64,000 nt of DNA from assembly GCF_020682705.1 (NCBI RefSeq), contig NZ_JAGTTN010000001.1, positions 372,001 through 436,000 of the forward strand, in the 5' to 3' direction. Shown piece by piece: positions 34,211 to 43,883 of the stretch (positions within the stretch are counted from its first letter, which is position 1; the number at the start of each line of letters is the position of its first letter). A program made the position numbers and the translations under genes. The notes beneath the pieces are model-generated. The model was not told where the DNA came from, searched no databases, and saw only the letters and a list, made by a program, of their open reading frames with translations. Origin of the DNA: Microbacterium allomyrinae. Its GTDB lineage: Bacteria; Actinomycetota; Actinomycetes; Actinomycetales; Microbacteriaceae.

Positions 34211-35866
34211 ATGAGGCTCAGAACCTCCCTCGTCGCCGTGGGTCTCGCCGCGGCGATCGCCCTCACCGGCTGCGCCGGCGGCGGCTCGTCCAGCGACCCC
34301 GAAGCCGGTGCCGCCCTCACGATCGCCAAGCCCGACGGCGCCATCGCCGCCGAGAGCAACAACCCCTGGATCGGCGACTCATCGGCGCTCAAGCTCGGAT
34401 ACGCCAACACGATCTTCGAGCCGCTCGCGTTCGTCAACGTGATCGCCGACGCACCCGTCACCCCGTGGCTGGCATCCGAGATCGAGTGGGCCGACGACTA
34501 CCGGTCGGTGACCGTCACCGCGCGCGAAGGCGTCACCTGGAACGACGGTGAGCCCTTCACCGCCGACGACATCAAGTTCACGTTCGAGCTCCTGCGCGAC
34601 AACCCCGCGATCGAGCCCGCCGCACTGGGAATCACCGACGTGACCGTCGACGGTGACGCCGTGACGATCAACTTCGAGAACTCGGTGTTCGTCAAGCAGG
34701 ACAAGGTGCTCGAGAAGTTCATCGTCCCCGAGCACATCTGGAAGGACGTCGAGGACCCCAGCGACGAGACCAACCCCGAGCCCGTCGGCACCGGTCCGTA
34801 CACGCTGACCAGCTGGACGTCGCAGAGCGTGCAGCTCGACCAGCGCGACGACTACTGGGGCGGCGAGCTCGCCGTGCCGACGCTCTACTTCGTCTCGTAC
34901 AACGACAACACCGCGCTGACCACCGCACTCGCCAACGGCGACGCGGACTGGGCGCAGGGCTTCATCCCGAACATCGACGACGCGTACCTGTCGAAGGACG
35001 AGCACAACCAGTACTGGGCGCCCGCGGGCCTCGGTGTGGATGCGCTGTGGTTCAACACCGAGACCAAGCCGTTCGACGACAAGGCGCTGCGCCAGGCGCT
35101 GAACCTCATCGTCGACCGCGACCAGCACCGCGAGGTCGCCCGCGAGGGCAACGTCCCCGCCCTCACCTCGGTGACGGGACTGCCGACGCCCGCCGGCGAC
35201 CCGTTCATCATCGACGAGTTCCAAGGACAGGAGTACACGGTGGATGTCGAGGGCGCCAAGGCGATCCTCGAAGAGGCCGGCTACACGTGGGATGCCGATG
35301 AGAAGCTCATCGACCCGGATGGCACGCCCGTCACCTTCACGATCCAGGTGCCCCAGGGATGGAGCGACTACGTCACCGGCATCACCCTGATCGCCGAGGA
35401 CGTGAAGCAGATCGGCATCGACGCCACCGTCGACACCCCCGACGTCGACACGTGGTGGGCCAACAAGGGCACGGGCGAGTTCCAGGCGATCCTGCACTGG
35501 ACCGACACCGGACTCACCCCGTGGGACATCTACTCCAACGTCATGGACGGTGCACGCTACCTGCCGATCGGCGAGCAGTCGGAGCAGTACAACTTCGGTC
35601 GCTTCAACGACCCGGAGATCACCGCTGCGCTGGCCGAGTACGCGAACGCCGCCGACGAGGCGACCCGCGACGCCGCCCTCGCGAGCATCCAGACCTCGTT
35701 CATCGACGAGGCCGTGGCGCTCCCGATCGGAACGCGACCGTTCATCGGCGAGTTCAACACCCGCAACTACGTGGGCTGGCCGTCGGATGACGACCCCTAC
35801 GCGGTGCCCGAGCCCACGCGACCGCAGATGCTCCTGGTGCTGACGAGGCTGCAGGCGGCGGAGTAA
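34211..35866 (+). CDS. ABC importer substrate-binding lipoprotein (family 5)
   Basis: The 551-residue protein has a signal peptide with lipobox LTGCAG, then an SBP_bac_5 (DppA/OppA-type) fold: [54 protein letters not shown] and [14 protein letters not shown]. Although the family binds peptides, members beside GH3 glycosidases bind cello- or other oligosaccharides, which I infer here. AAGGAGAAGC precedes the ATG. A strong hairpin after the stop (35884-35915) may keep its message more abundant than that of the downstream genes. Confidence 0.9.
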   Translation: MRLRTSLVAVGLAAAIALTGCAGGGSSSDPEAGAALTIAKPDGAIAAESNNPWIGDSSALKLGYANTIFEPLAFVNVIADAPVTPWLASEIEWADDYRSVTVTAREGVTWNDGEPFTADDIKFTFELLRDNPAIEPAALGITDVTVDGDAVTINFENSVFVKQDKVLEKFIVPEHIWKDVEDPSDETNPEPVGTGPYTLTSWTSQSVQLDQRDDYWGGELAVPTLYFVSYNDNTALTTALANGDADWAQGFIPNIDDAYLSKDEHNQYWAPAGLGVDALWFNTETKPFDDKALRQALNLIVDRDQHREVAREGNVPALTSVTGLPTPAGDPFIIDEFQGQEYTVDVEGAKAILEEAGYTWDADEKLIDPDGTPVTFTIQVPQGWSDYVTGITLIAEDVKQIGIDATVDTPDVDTWWANKGTGEFQAILHWTDTGLTPWDIYSNVMDGARYLPIGEQSEQYNFGRFNDPEITAALAEYANAADEATRDAALASIQTSFIDEAVALPIGTRPFIGEFNTRNYVGWPSDDDPYAVPEPTRPQMLLVLTRLQAAE

Positions 35867-35883
35867 CCCCGGCGGCACGACCC

Positions 35884-35915
35884 GGTGGGTGCCCCCGTCC
35901 GCGGGGGCACCCACC
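35884..35915 (+). terminator. Intra-operon hairpin after the binding-protein gene
   Basis: Perfect 13-base arms GGTGGGTGCCCCC / GGGGGCACCCACC surround a six-base loop. Without a T-run it probably acts as a partial terminator or an mRNA 3'-end stabiliser. Confidence 0.55.
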
Positions 35916-35990
35916 TCCATGAAGCCCTCTCCCCGAATCGCCTCCCCCGAAGCCCTCCCTGCCGAGCTCCCGAACAGACAGAGGACCCCC

Positions 35991-36868
<878 letters not shown>

Positions 36869-36872
<4 letters not shown>

Positions 36873-37678
36873 CCACGCTCGAATTCACGAACGTCAGCCG
36901 GCGCTACAAGATCCGCGGAGCCGGCGACATGTACGCCCTCGACGACGTCAGCTTCACACTGACCTCGGGCCGCACGATCGCCCTGGTCGGTCAGAGCGGC
37001 AGCGGCAAGTCGACGATCGCGAAGATCCTCACGCAGCTCGAGTTGCCATCCTCGGGCGAGATCCTCCTCGACGGCCGGCCCATCCCGCGCCGCGGTCGTG
37101 GCCTGCGCGCCTATCGGCAGCAGGTGCGCATGGTCTTCCAGGACCCCTACGCGTCGCTGAATCCGTACCACACCATCCGGCACCACCTCGAGCGTCCACT
37201 GCGCCTTCACCATGTCGTTGCCCGCACAGAAGTCGACGCGGAGGTCGCGCGCCTGCTCGAGAAGGTAAGGCTGCAGCCCGACATGGCCGACCGTCACCCC
37301 CACGAGCTGTCGGGCGGCCAGCGGCAGCGCGTGGCGATCGCACGCGCTCTCGCGTCGCGTCCGAGCCTGCTCATCGCCGATGAGCCGGTGTCGATGCTCG
37401 ACGTGTCGATCCGTCTCGGGGTGCTGAACCTCCTCGCCGATCTGCAGCGCGACGCGAACCTCGGCGTGCTCTACATCACGCACGACCTGGCAACCGCTCG
37501 GCACTTCAGTGACGAGATCATGGTGCTCAACCGCGGCGTCGTGGTGGAGTCGGGTCCGGCCGACCGGGTGATCCTCGATCCGCAGAACGAGTACACGCGG
37601 CGTCTGCGCGACGCCTCCCCCAACCCCGACCTCCTGTTCGGCGCACGCTCCACCGGCACCGAGGAGGCCGGCGAATGA
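36869..37678 (+). CDS. ABC importer ATPase 2 (DppF/OppF-like)
   Basis: The 269-residue ATPase has Walker [29 protein letters not shown] and Walker [13 protein letters not shown]. It works as a heterodimer with ATPase 1 on the cytoplasmic side. Both its start and stop take part in ATGA overlaps, so the operon is tightly coupled. Confidence 0.92.
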
Positions 37679-38661
37679 GATTCTTCCTGCAACGCGCGGC
37701 GTTCTACCTGTTCACCCTGTGGGCCGCGATCACCATCAACTTCTTCCTGCCCCGAATGATGAAGGGCGACCCGATCACCGCGTACCTCGCGCGCAACCAG
37801 GGCAAGGTGAGCCCCGAGGCGGTCGAGTCGCTGAAGATCCTCTTCGGCCTCGAGCAGGATCGGTCGCTGTGGGATCAGTACGTCCAGTACTGGGCGCTGC
37901 TGCTGCAGGGCGACCTCGGCCGGTCGCTGTCGAAGGGCCTGGTCCCGGTGACGGAGGTCATCGCCGATGCCCTCCCGTGGACGCTGGGCCTGGTCGGCAT
38001 CGCCACGATCATCAGCTTCTTCGTCGGCACGGTGGTCGGCACCTATATCGGGTGGCGGCGCGGCAGCAAGGCGGAGGGCGTGATACCGGCGGCGACATTC
38101 CTGTCGACCGTTCCGTACTTCTGGCTCGGCCTGATCATGATCGCGGTGTTCTCCACGACTCTCGGATGGTTCCCCGCGTCGCACGCCTATGACAAGACTC
38201 TCCAGCCCGGCTGGGATTGGGAGTTCATCGGCAGCGTCATCTATCACGGGACGCTCCCCGCCCTCACGATCGTGATCACCTCGCTCGGCGGCTGGATCCT
38301 CGGCATGCGCAACATGATGATCACCGTGCTCGACGAGGACTACGTCACCGTCGCGCAGGCGAAGGGCCTGCCTCCCCGCCAGGTGGTGACGCAGTACGCT
38401 GCGCGCAACGCCGTGCTCCCCCAGTTGTCGAGCTTCGCTCTCGCCCTCGGCTTCATCGTCGGCGGCACTCTCATCCTGGAGATGATCTTCTCCTACCCGG
38501 GGCTGGGCCTGCGGCTGTTCGAGGCGACTCTCGCCAAGGACTACCCGCTCATGCAGGGCATCTTCCTCGTCATCACCCTCTCGGTCCTCGTCGCGAACAT
38601 CATCGCCGACATCGCCTATGCGGCGATGGACCCCCGCACCCGTCAGGAGGAGGCGCAGTGA
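37675..38661 (+). CDS. ABC importer permease 1 (DppB-like)
   Basis: The 328-residue membrane subunit has six helices and the BPD_transp_1 coupling loop near MRNMMITVLDEDYVTVAQAKGLP. Its first helix (FYLFTLWAAITINFFLPRM) and large external loop are typical of DppB. The stop overlaps the GTG of permease 2. Confidence 0.92.
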   Translation: MRFFLQRAAFYLFTLWAAITINFFLPRMMKGDPITAYLARNQGKVSPEAVESLKILFGLEQDRSLWDQYVQYWALLLQGDLGRSLSKGLVPVTEVIADALPWTLGLVGIATIISFFVGTVVGTYIGWRRGSKAEGVIPAATFLSTVPYFWLGLIMIAVFSTTLGWFPASHAYDKTLQPGWDWEFIGSVIYHGTLPALTIVITSLGGWILGMRNMMITVLDEDYVTVAQAKGLPPRQVVTQYAARNAVLPQLSSFALALGFIVGGTLILEMIFSYPGLGLRLFEATLAKDYPLMQGIFLVITLSVLVANIIADIAYAAMDPRTRQEEAQ

Positions 38662-39653
38662 CCGCCGCAACCGGAACGATCGAAGAGGTCACCCCTCCGC
38701 CCCGATCCCAGCGTCTGAGCGACAACTTCTCGATGCTTCGCAACCCGAAGGCCGTCGTCGGGCTCTGCATCCTGGGATTCTTCACGCTGCTCGCGATCTT
38801 CGGCCCGTGGATCGCTCCGTACGATCCGAACGCGATCGATCTCGAGGCACGCAACTCGCCGCCGAGCCCTGAGCACTGGCTCGGCACGACCCACATGGGT
38901 CAGGACGTGCTCAGCCAGATCATCATCGGCAGCCGTGACGTCATGTTCGTCGGCTTCCTCGCCGGCTTCCTCGGCACGCTGCTGGCGGTGCTCATCGGCG
39001 TGAGCGCGGGATACCTGCGCGGCGCGGGGAGCGAGTCGCTGTCGGCACTGTCGAACGTGTTCCTCGTCATTCCGGGACTGCCGCTGATCATCATCATCAC
39101 GTCCCAGTTCGACGACCCGAGCATGGCGCTGATCGCCTTCGTCCTCGCCCTCACGGGCTGGGCGTGGGGCGCCCGGGTGCTGCGTGCCCAGACGATGTCT
39201 CTGCGCAGCCGCGACTTCGTGCTGGCGGCGCGGGCGAACGGCGAGCCGCTGTGGCGCATCATCGCCGTCGAGATGATGCCGAACCTCATGGCGGTCATCG
39301 CGTCGAGCTTCGTCGGCACCGTGACCGCGGCGATCCTCACCCAGACGACCCTCGCCTTCGTCGGGATCACGCCGATCGACCGGTGGAACTGGGGAACGAT
39401 CCTCTTCTGGGCGCAGAGCCAGAACGCCTTCCCCGATCGCTGGTGGTGGTATCTGCCGGCGGGCCTGTGCATCGCGCTGGTGGGCATGGCCCTCGCGCTG
39501 CTGAACTTCGGCATCGACGAGTACGTCAACCCGCGGCTGCGGAGCGCCGGAAAGCGCGCCCGGGATCTCAAGAAGAAGGGGATGTCGGTGGCCAGCGACG
39601 TGACGACCGTCCGCCCCCTCGACCCGGGTCCACCACCCGCCTCGTCCGCTTAG
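38658..39653 (+). CDS. ABC importer permease 2 (DppC-like)
   Basis: The 331-residue permease has a longer cytoplasmic N-terminus, helix 1 VGLCILGFFTLLAIFGPWIAP, the loop HWLGTTHMGQDVLSQIIIGSR typical of DppC, and the coupling motif in SLRSRDFVLAARANGEP. The C-terminal tail of about 30 residues is polar. It pairs with permease 1 in the membrane. Confidence 0.92.
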   Translation: MTAATGTIEEVTPPPRSQRLSDNFSMLRNPKAVVGLCILGFFTLLAIFGPWIAPYDPNAIDLEARNSPPSPEHWLGTTHMGQDVLSQIIIGSRDVMFVGFLAGFLGTLLAVLIGVSAGYLRGAGSESLSALSNVFLVIPGLPLIIIITSQFDDPSMALIAFVLALTGWAWGARVLRAQTMSLRSRDFVLAARANGEPLWRIIAVEMMPNLMAVIASSFVGTVTAAILTQTTLAFVGITPIDRWNWGTILFWAQSQNAFPDRWWWYLPAGLCIALVGMALALLNFGIDEYVNPRLRSAGKRARDLKKKGMSVASDVTTVRPLDPGPPPASSA

Positions 39654-39662
39654 AAGAAGGGC

Positions 39663-39688
39663 GGGCGCGGCATCCGCTCGACGCGCCC
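39663..39688 (+). terminator. Weak hairpin between permease and glycosidase genes
   Basis: GGGCGCG and CGCGCCC form a 7-base stem with a 12-base loop. It has no T-run. It may reduce, but probably does not stop, readthrough into the glycosidase gene. Confidence 0.35.
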
Positions 39689-39724
39689 TTCCCTGTTCGC
39701 GCACCCACCACTTTTGGAGTCCCT

Positions 39725-42058
39725 GTGACCACGCTCGCCTACCTCGATCCCACGCTGCCCGTCGGCGAACGCATCGCCGACCTGCTCGCCCGCATGACGA
39801 TCGAGGAGAAGATCGGGCAGATGCTGCAACTCGACGCACGAGAGGATCTCGAGGACGAGGTCGTTCGGATGCACGCGGGCTCGATCCTGCATGCGTCGCC
39901 CGAGAAGGTGCTGCGGGCGCGGGAGCTCACGCTGCAGACGCGACTGGGCATCCCGCTGCTGGTGGGCGAGGACTGCATCCACGGGCACTCCTTCTGGGAA
40001 GGCGCGACGATCTTCCCGACGCAGCTGGGCATGGCGTCCTCGTGGGACCCTGAGCTCGTCGAGCGGGTCGCCCGCGCGACGGCCGTCGAGGTGTCGGCCA
40101 CCGGCATCCACTGGACGTTCTCCCCCGTGCTGTGCATCGCCCGCGACCTGCGGTGGGGGCGGATCGACGAGACGTTCGGCGAGGATCCGTTCCTCATCGG
40201 CGAGCTGGCGTCGGCGATGGTGCGCGGGTACCAGGGCGAGGGGCTGGATGATCCGACCGCGATCCTCGCCACCGCGAAGCACTTCGCCGGATACTCCGAG
40301 ACGCAGGGCGGCCGCGACGCGAGCGAGGCCGACATCTCGCGGCGCAAGCTCCGCTCGTGGTTCCTGCCGCCCTTCGAACGCGTCGCACGCGAGGGATGCC
40401 GCACCTTCATGATCGGATACCAGTCCACCGACGGCGTGCCGATCACGGTCAACGACTGGCTGCTCAACGACGTGCTGCGGGGCGAGTGGGGCTACACCGG
40501 CACCCTCATCACGGACTGGGACAACGTCGGACGCATGGTGTGGGAGCAGCGGGTGCAGCCCGACTACGCGCATGCCTCGGCCGCCGCCGTGCGTGCGGGC
40601 AACGACATGGTGATGACGACGCCGGGCTTCTTCCAGGGTGCGCTGGACGCCGTCGAGCGGGGCCTGCTCACCGAGACCGAACTCGACCGGGCCGTCTCGC
40701 GCATCCTGCTGCTCAAGTTCGAGTTCGGACTGTTCGAAGACCCCCGCCTGCCCGATGCGGCCCGGATCCGCGAGCAGATCGCGACCACCGAGCACATTCG
40801 CCTCAACGTCGAGGTCGCCCGCCGCTCACTGGTGCTGCTGCGCAACGACGGCGTGCTGCCCCTCGCCGGTGGCCTCACCGCGGATGCCGCGGGGCGCGCG
40901 CTGCCGCTGCCGACCGGGGGGCGCCGCGTCGCGCTCATCGGCCCGCTCGCCGACGATGCCCAGACGCAGCTCGGCGACTGGGCAGGCTCCTCCGGCCAGG
41001 TCGACTGGCTGCCCGACGGGCATCCCCGCGAGATGATCTCGACCGTGCTCGACGGGCTGCGCGCACACGCACCCTCGGACTGGACGATCGAGCACGCCCG
41101 GGGCGCCGACATCCTGACCCTCGTCGAAGACCCGGCCGGCGCGTTCTTCCCCGACGGTCAGCCCCGTCCGCAGATCGTCGTGCCGAGCCCGGCCGATCAT
41201 GCGCTCCTCGCCGAAGCGGTCGAGGCCGCCGAGCGGGCAGACTACGCCGTCGTGGTCGTCGGCGACCGCATCGAACTGGTCGGCGAAGGCCGCTCGACCG
41301 CGACCCTCGAGCTCGTCGGCGCGCAGCTCGCGCTGCTGGAGGCGGTCGCGGCGACCGGCACGCCCCTGATCGTCGTGCTCCTCGCGTCGAAACCGCACGT
41401 GCTGCCGGCGACGGTGACGGATGCCGCGGCTCTCGTCTGGGCGGCGAGCCCCGGCATGCGCGGCGGTCAGGCGATCGCCGAACTGCTGCTCGGGCTGATC
41501 GAGCCCAGCGGACGTCTGCCGATCTCGTTCGCCCGCCACGCCGGCCAGCTGCCGATCTTCTACAACCAGATCCGCGGGCAGCACGGCGACCGGTACGCCG
41601 ATCTCACCCAGAGCCCCGCGTTCGCGTTCGGCGAAGGACTCTCGTATTCGGGCGTCGAGTACTCCGGCGCACGCATCCTCGATGCCGACCTGCAGATGAG
41701 TGACGTGGTGCGCGCCGAGGTCGTCGTGCGCAACACCGGAGACCGGCCCGTCCACGAGGTGGTGCAGGTCTACGTCCGCGACAGCGTGACCTCGGTCAGC
41801 TGGGCCGACAAGGAGCTCAAGGCGTACCGCCACGTCGACCTGCTCCCCGGTGACGCGGCGACCGTCGAGATCACCCTGCCTGTCGCGGAATGCACGATCG
41901 TGGATGCCGCGGGCATGCGTGCCGTGGAGCCTGGCGACTTCGAACTGCTCATCGGGTCATCCTCGCGCGACGAGGACCTTCACATCGTGCGGTTCCACGT
42001 GGCCGAGGACAGCCGGGAGCGCGCGCAGCTCAGCACGTCGGGAGCCCGGCGCCTCTGA
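39725..42058 (+). CDS. Glycoside hydrolase family 3 beta-glucosidase
   Basis: The 777-residue protein has the GH3 N-terminal barrel (MTIEEKIGQMLQLDAR; KHFAGYSETQGGRDASEAD), the nucleophile Asp264 in LITDWDNVGRM, the C-terminal alpha/beta domain (ARRSLVLLRNDGVLPL; VVVGDRIELVGEGRS) and a fibronectin-like end. No signal peptide is seen, so it should hydrolyse imported oligosaccharides in the cytoplasm. The GTG at 39725 follows TTGGAG. Its place after the importer genes ties the transported sugar to a beta-glucoside or beta-xyloside. Confidence 0.93.
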   Translation: MTTLAYLDPTLPVGERIADLLARMTIEEKIGQMLQLDAREDLEDEVVRMHAGSILHASPEKVLRARELTLQTRLGIPLLVGEDCIHGHSFWEGATIFPTQLGMASSWDPELVERVARATAVEVSATGIHWTFSPVLCIARDLRWGRIDETFGEDPFLIGELASAMVRGYQGEGLDDPTAILATAKHFAGYSETQGGRDASEADISRRKLRSWFLPPFERVAREGCRTFMIGYQSTDGVPITVNDWLLNDVLRGEWGYTGTLITDWDNVGRMVWEQRVQPDYAHASAAAVRAGNDMVMTTPGFFQGALDAVERGLLTETELDRAVSRILLLKFEFGLFEDPRLPDAARIREQIATTEHIRLNVEVARRSLVLLRNDGVLPLAGGLTADAAGRALPLPTGGRRVALIGPLADDAQTQLGDWAGSSGQVDWLPDGHPREMISTVLDGLRAHAPSDWTIEHARGADILTLVEDPAGAFFPDGQPRPQIVVPSPADHALLAEAVEAAERADYAVVVVGDRIELVGEGRSTATLELVGAQLALLEAVAATGTPLIVVLLASKPHVLPATVTDAAALVWAASPGMRGGQAIAELLLGLIEPSGRLPISFARHAGQLPIFYNQIRGQHGDRYADLTQSPAFAFGEGLSYSGVEYSGARILDADLQMSDVVRAEVVVRNTGDRPVHEVVQVYVRDSVTSVSWADKELKAYRHVDLLPGDAATVEITLPVAECTIVDAAGMRAVEPGDFELLIGSSSRDEDLHIVRFHVAEDSRERAQLSTSGARRL

Positions 42059-42083
42059 GACCGATGGCGCCGCGACTCACGAC

Positions 42084-43073
42084 TCAGTCGTCGGCGCCGT
42101 CATCGTCGTGGTCGTCGGAGTCGTCCTCGTCCGAGTCGTCGGAATCGTCGTCCTCGTCCGAGTCGTCGTCGGAGTCGTCGTAGTCGTCTTCCGAGGCCTC
42201 ATCGTCGTCCGAATCGTCGTCGTCCGAGTCCTCGTCGTCGTCGTCCTCATCCTCGTCCTCGTCCGAGTCGTCCTCGTCGGAGTCGTCGTCCTCGTCGTCC
42301 GAGTCGTCCTCGTCGGAGTCGGACTCGTCGTCGTCGGTCTCGAAGTCGGCGGGGTCGGCGTCCGCGAACTCGTCGATGTCGACGCCGTCGACATCACCGG
42401 CATGCAGGATCGACGAGCCGTCGTCGTCGAAGTCGGCGGCGTCGAGGTCATCCACGTCCTCGAGATCGTCGTCGTCCGCGTCCGTATCGGAGTCGTCGGA
42501 GTCGTCGGCATGCGCGGCCTCTGCGATCGCGGCCTGCGCGGCGTGGTAGTCGGCGAGCCGCTCGGCCCACGGCACCCAGTCCGGCGCGAGCAGGGCACCG
42601 TCACCGGGGAGCAGTTCGACCTCGAGAACGGTGGGCTCGGCGCCCTCCACGCGTGCGAGGCTCACGGTCCAGAACCAGCCGGGGTAGCCGGCGAGACGGT
42701 TCGTGAACCGCAGCGACACCACTCCATCGGGCTCGGCTCGATAGCCCGCGGGCTCGCCGATCGAGGACTCCGGAGTGATCTCGCGCAGGGCGTCGAGAGC
42801 GAGCTCGAGCGACTCCAGGAGAGTCTGGTCGGGATCGACCGGTGCGATCTCGACGTCCACCGATGCCACGACGGCGTCAGACGACTCACCGGACTCCGCC
42901 TCGTCCGAGTTCTCGGGCGCGGCATCCGTCACCGTCGTGTCGGCCCCGGGCGCGGCATCCGTCACGTCCGCTTCTTCGAGCGTCGTGGCCTCTTCCACGG
43001 GCGCTGCGGCACCCGCGTCGCCTTCAGGCGAGACGGTGCCGTCAGCGGCGTCGTGCTCAGGCGTCGAGTTCAT
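42084..43073 (-). CDS. DUF3027 protein with a long Asp/Ser-rich tail
   Basis: The 329-residue protein holds a DUF3027 core (RFTNRLAGYPGWFWTV; ARVEGAEPTVLEVELLPGD; LLAPDWVPWAERL) between a disordered acidic N-terminus and an extreme tail. About the last 130 residues are mostly Asp, Ser and Glu, encoded by imperfect GAC/TCC/GAG triplet repeats. The start ATG (43073) lies 17 bases inside the end of the cold-shock gene, so translation is coupled. DUF3027 genes stand next to cold-shock genes in many actinobacteria; function is unknown. The tail could act as a nucleic-acid mimic or charge buffer (inference). Confidence 0.85.
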   Translation of the reverse strand: MNSTPEHDAADGTVSPEGDAGAAAPVEEATTLEEADVTDAAPGADTTVTDAAPENSDEAESGESSDAVVASVDVEIAPVDPDQTLLESLELALDALREITPESSIGEPAGYRAEPDGVVSLRFTNRLAGYPGWFWTVSLARVEGAEPTVLEVELLPGDGALLAPDWVPWAERLADYHAAQAAIAEAAHADDSDDSDTDADDDDLEDVDDLDAADFDDDGSSILHAGDVDGVDIDEFADADPADFETDDDESDSDEDDSDDEDDDSDEDDSDEDEDEDDDDEDSDDDDSDDDEASEDDYDDSDDDSDEDDDSDDSDEDDSDDHDDDGADD

Positions 43074-43440
43074 CCGCCACCTTGCGCAGCACGGCTGCGA
43101 CCTTCTTCGCGTGTGCGCCGCTCGGGTACCGACCGTGACGCAGGTCGCCACCGATGCCGTCGAGCAGCTTCACGAGATCTTCGATGATGATCGCCATGTC
43201 GTCGGCGGGCTTGCGCGAACGCTTCGACAAGCTGACGGGAGCTTCGAGCACGCGCACCGAAAGCGCTTGCAGACCGCGCTTGCCGTCGGCGACGCCGAAC
43301 TCGAGCCGGCTGCCGGCCTTCGGCGCGGGCGATCCCGCGGGAAGAGCCGAGGCGTGCAGGAAGACGTCCTGGCCGTCATCGGTGACGATGAAGCCGAACC
43401 CCTTCTCCTCGTCGTAGAACCTGACCTTGCCGGTGGGCAT
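43057..43440 (-). CDS. Cold-shock domain protein with C-terminal extension
   Basis: The 127-residue protein has an N-terminal cold-shock OB fold with RNP1 GKVRFYDEEKGFGFIV and RNP2-like DVFLHASAL, then about 60 extra residues (SKRSRKPADDMAIIIEDLVKLLDG onward) that are helical. Standard CspA proteins have only 65-70 residues, so this is the long actinobacterial type associated with DUF3027. The ATG at 43440 has CGAGG upstream. It probably binds RNA and works with the neighbour. Confidence 0.92.
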   Translation of the reverse strand: MPTGKVRFYDEEKGFGFIVTDDGQDVFLHASALPAGSPAPKAGSRLEFGVADGKRGLQALSVRVLEAPVSLSKRSRKPADDMAIIIEDLVKLLDGIGGDLRHGRYPSGAHAKKVAAVLRKVADELDA

Positions 43441-43603
43441 TCGAGACCTCGCTGATAAGGCGCCCTCGCAGAACGCGGGCGGAACAGTGCATGACAATGC
43501 GAGGGCCTGCCGGCCCCCACCTGCCCAGCCTAAGGCACGGGCCCCTCACCGGAGCCGCTGCCCTGCGGCGGCGGGCGGGGATATCGGGGACGGCCCGGAC
43601 GGG

Positions 43604-43609
43604 TAGGCT
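43604..43609 (+). promoter_or_regulatory. -10 hexamer of a leaderless promoter
   Basis: TAGGCT ends 7 bases before the ATG at 43617. No ribosome site. Confidence 0.45.
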
Positions 43610-43616
43610 GAGGCCG

Positions 43617-43883
43617 ATGAGCACGAACACTCCTGGCGACGACCTTCCGGTCCGCCGCATCGACCGCATCCTGGCATTCATGTCGCTGGGTCTGCTCGTG
43701 CTGTCCATCCTGAGCTTCTTCGCGATCATGATCGCCTCGTCGGCAGGTGCCGACATGTCCGTCGGCATCTGGCCCATGATCGGAGTCCTCGTCTACATCG
43801 CGCCGATCATCGCCTTCGCGCTGCTGATGACGGTCCTCATCATGAGCTTCGTGCGGAGGGCCCGGGCCAACCGAGGCGGCTAG
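43617..43883 (+). CDS. Small two-helix membrane protein
   Basis: The 88-residue protein has a short polar N-terminus and two membrane helices (about 21-42 and 52-78), ending with basic residues that place the C-terminus inside. It belongs to the actinobacterial multidrug-ATPase-annotated small proteins next to helicase-associated genes; the name carries no evidence. Its stop codon shares a base with the next GTG. Confidence 0.75.
   Translation: MSTNTPGDDLPVRRIDRILAFMSLGLLVLSILSFFAIMIASSAGADMSVGIWPMIGVLVYIAPIIAFALLMTVLIMSFVRRARANRGG

Noticed and set aside
41850..43187. Valine-rich plus-strand frame opposite the DUF3027 tail
   Set aside because: It is the reverse reading of GAC/TCC repeats. 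The DUF3027 core on the minus strand decides the frame.
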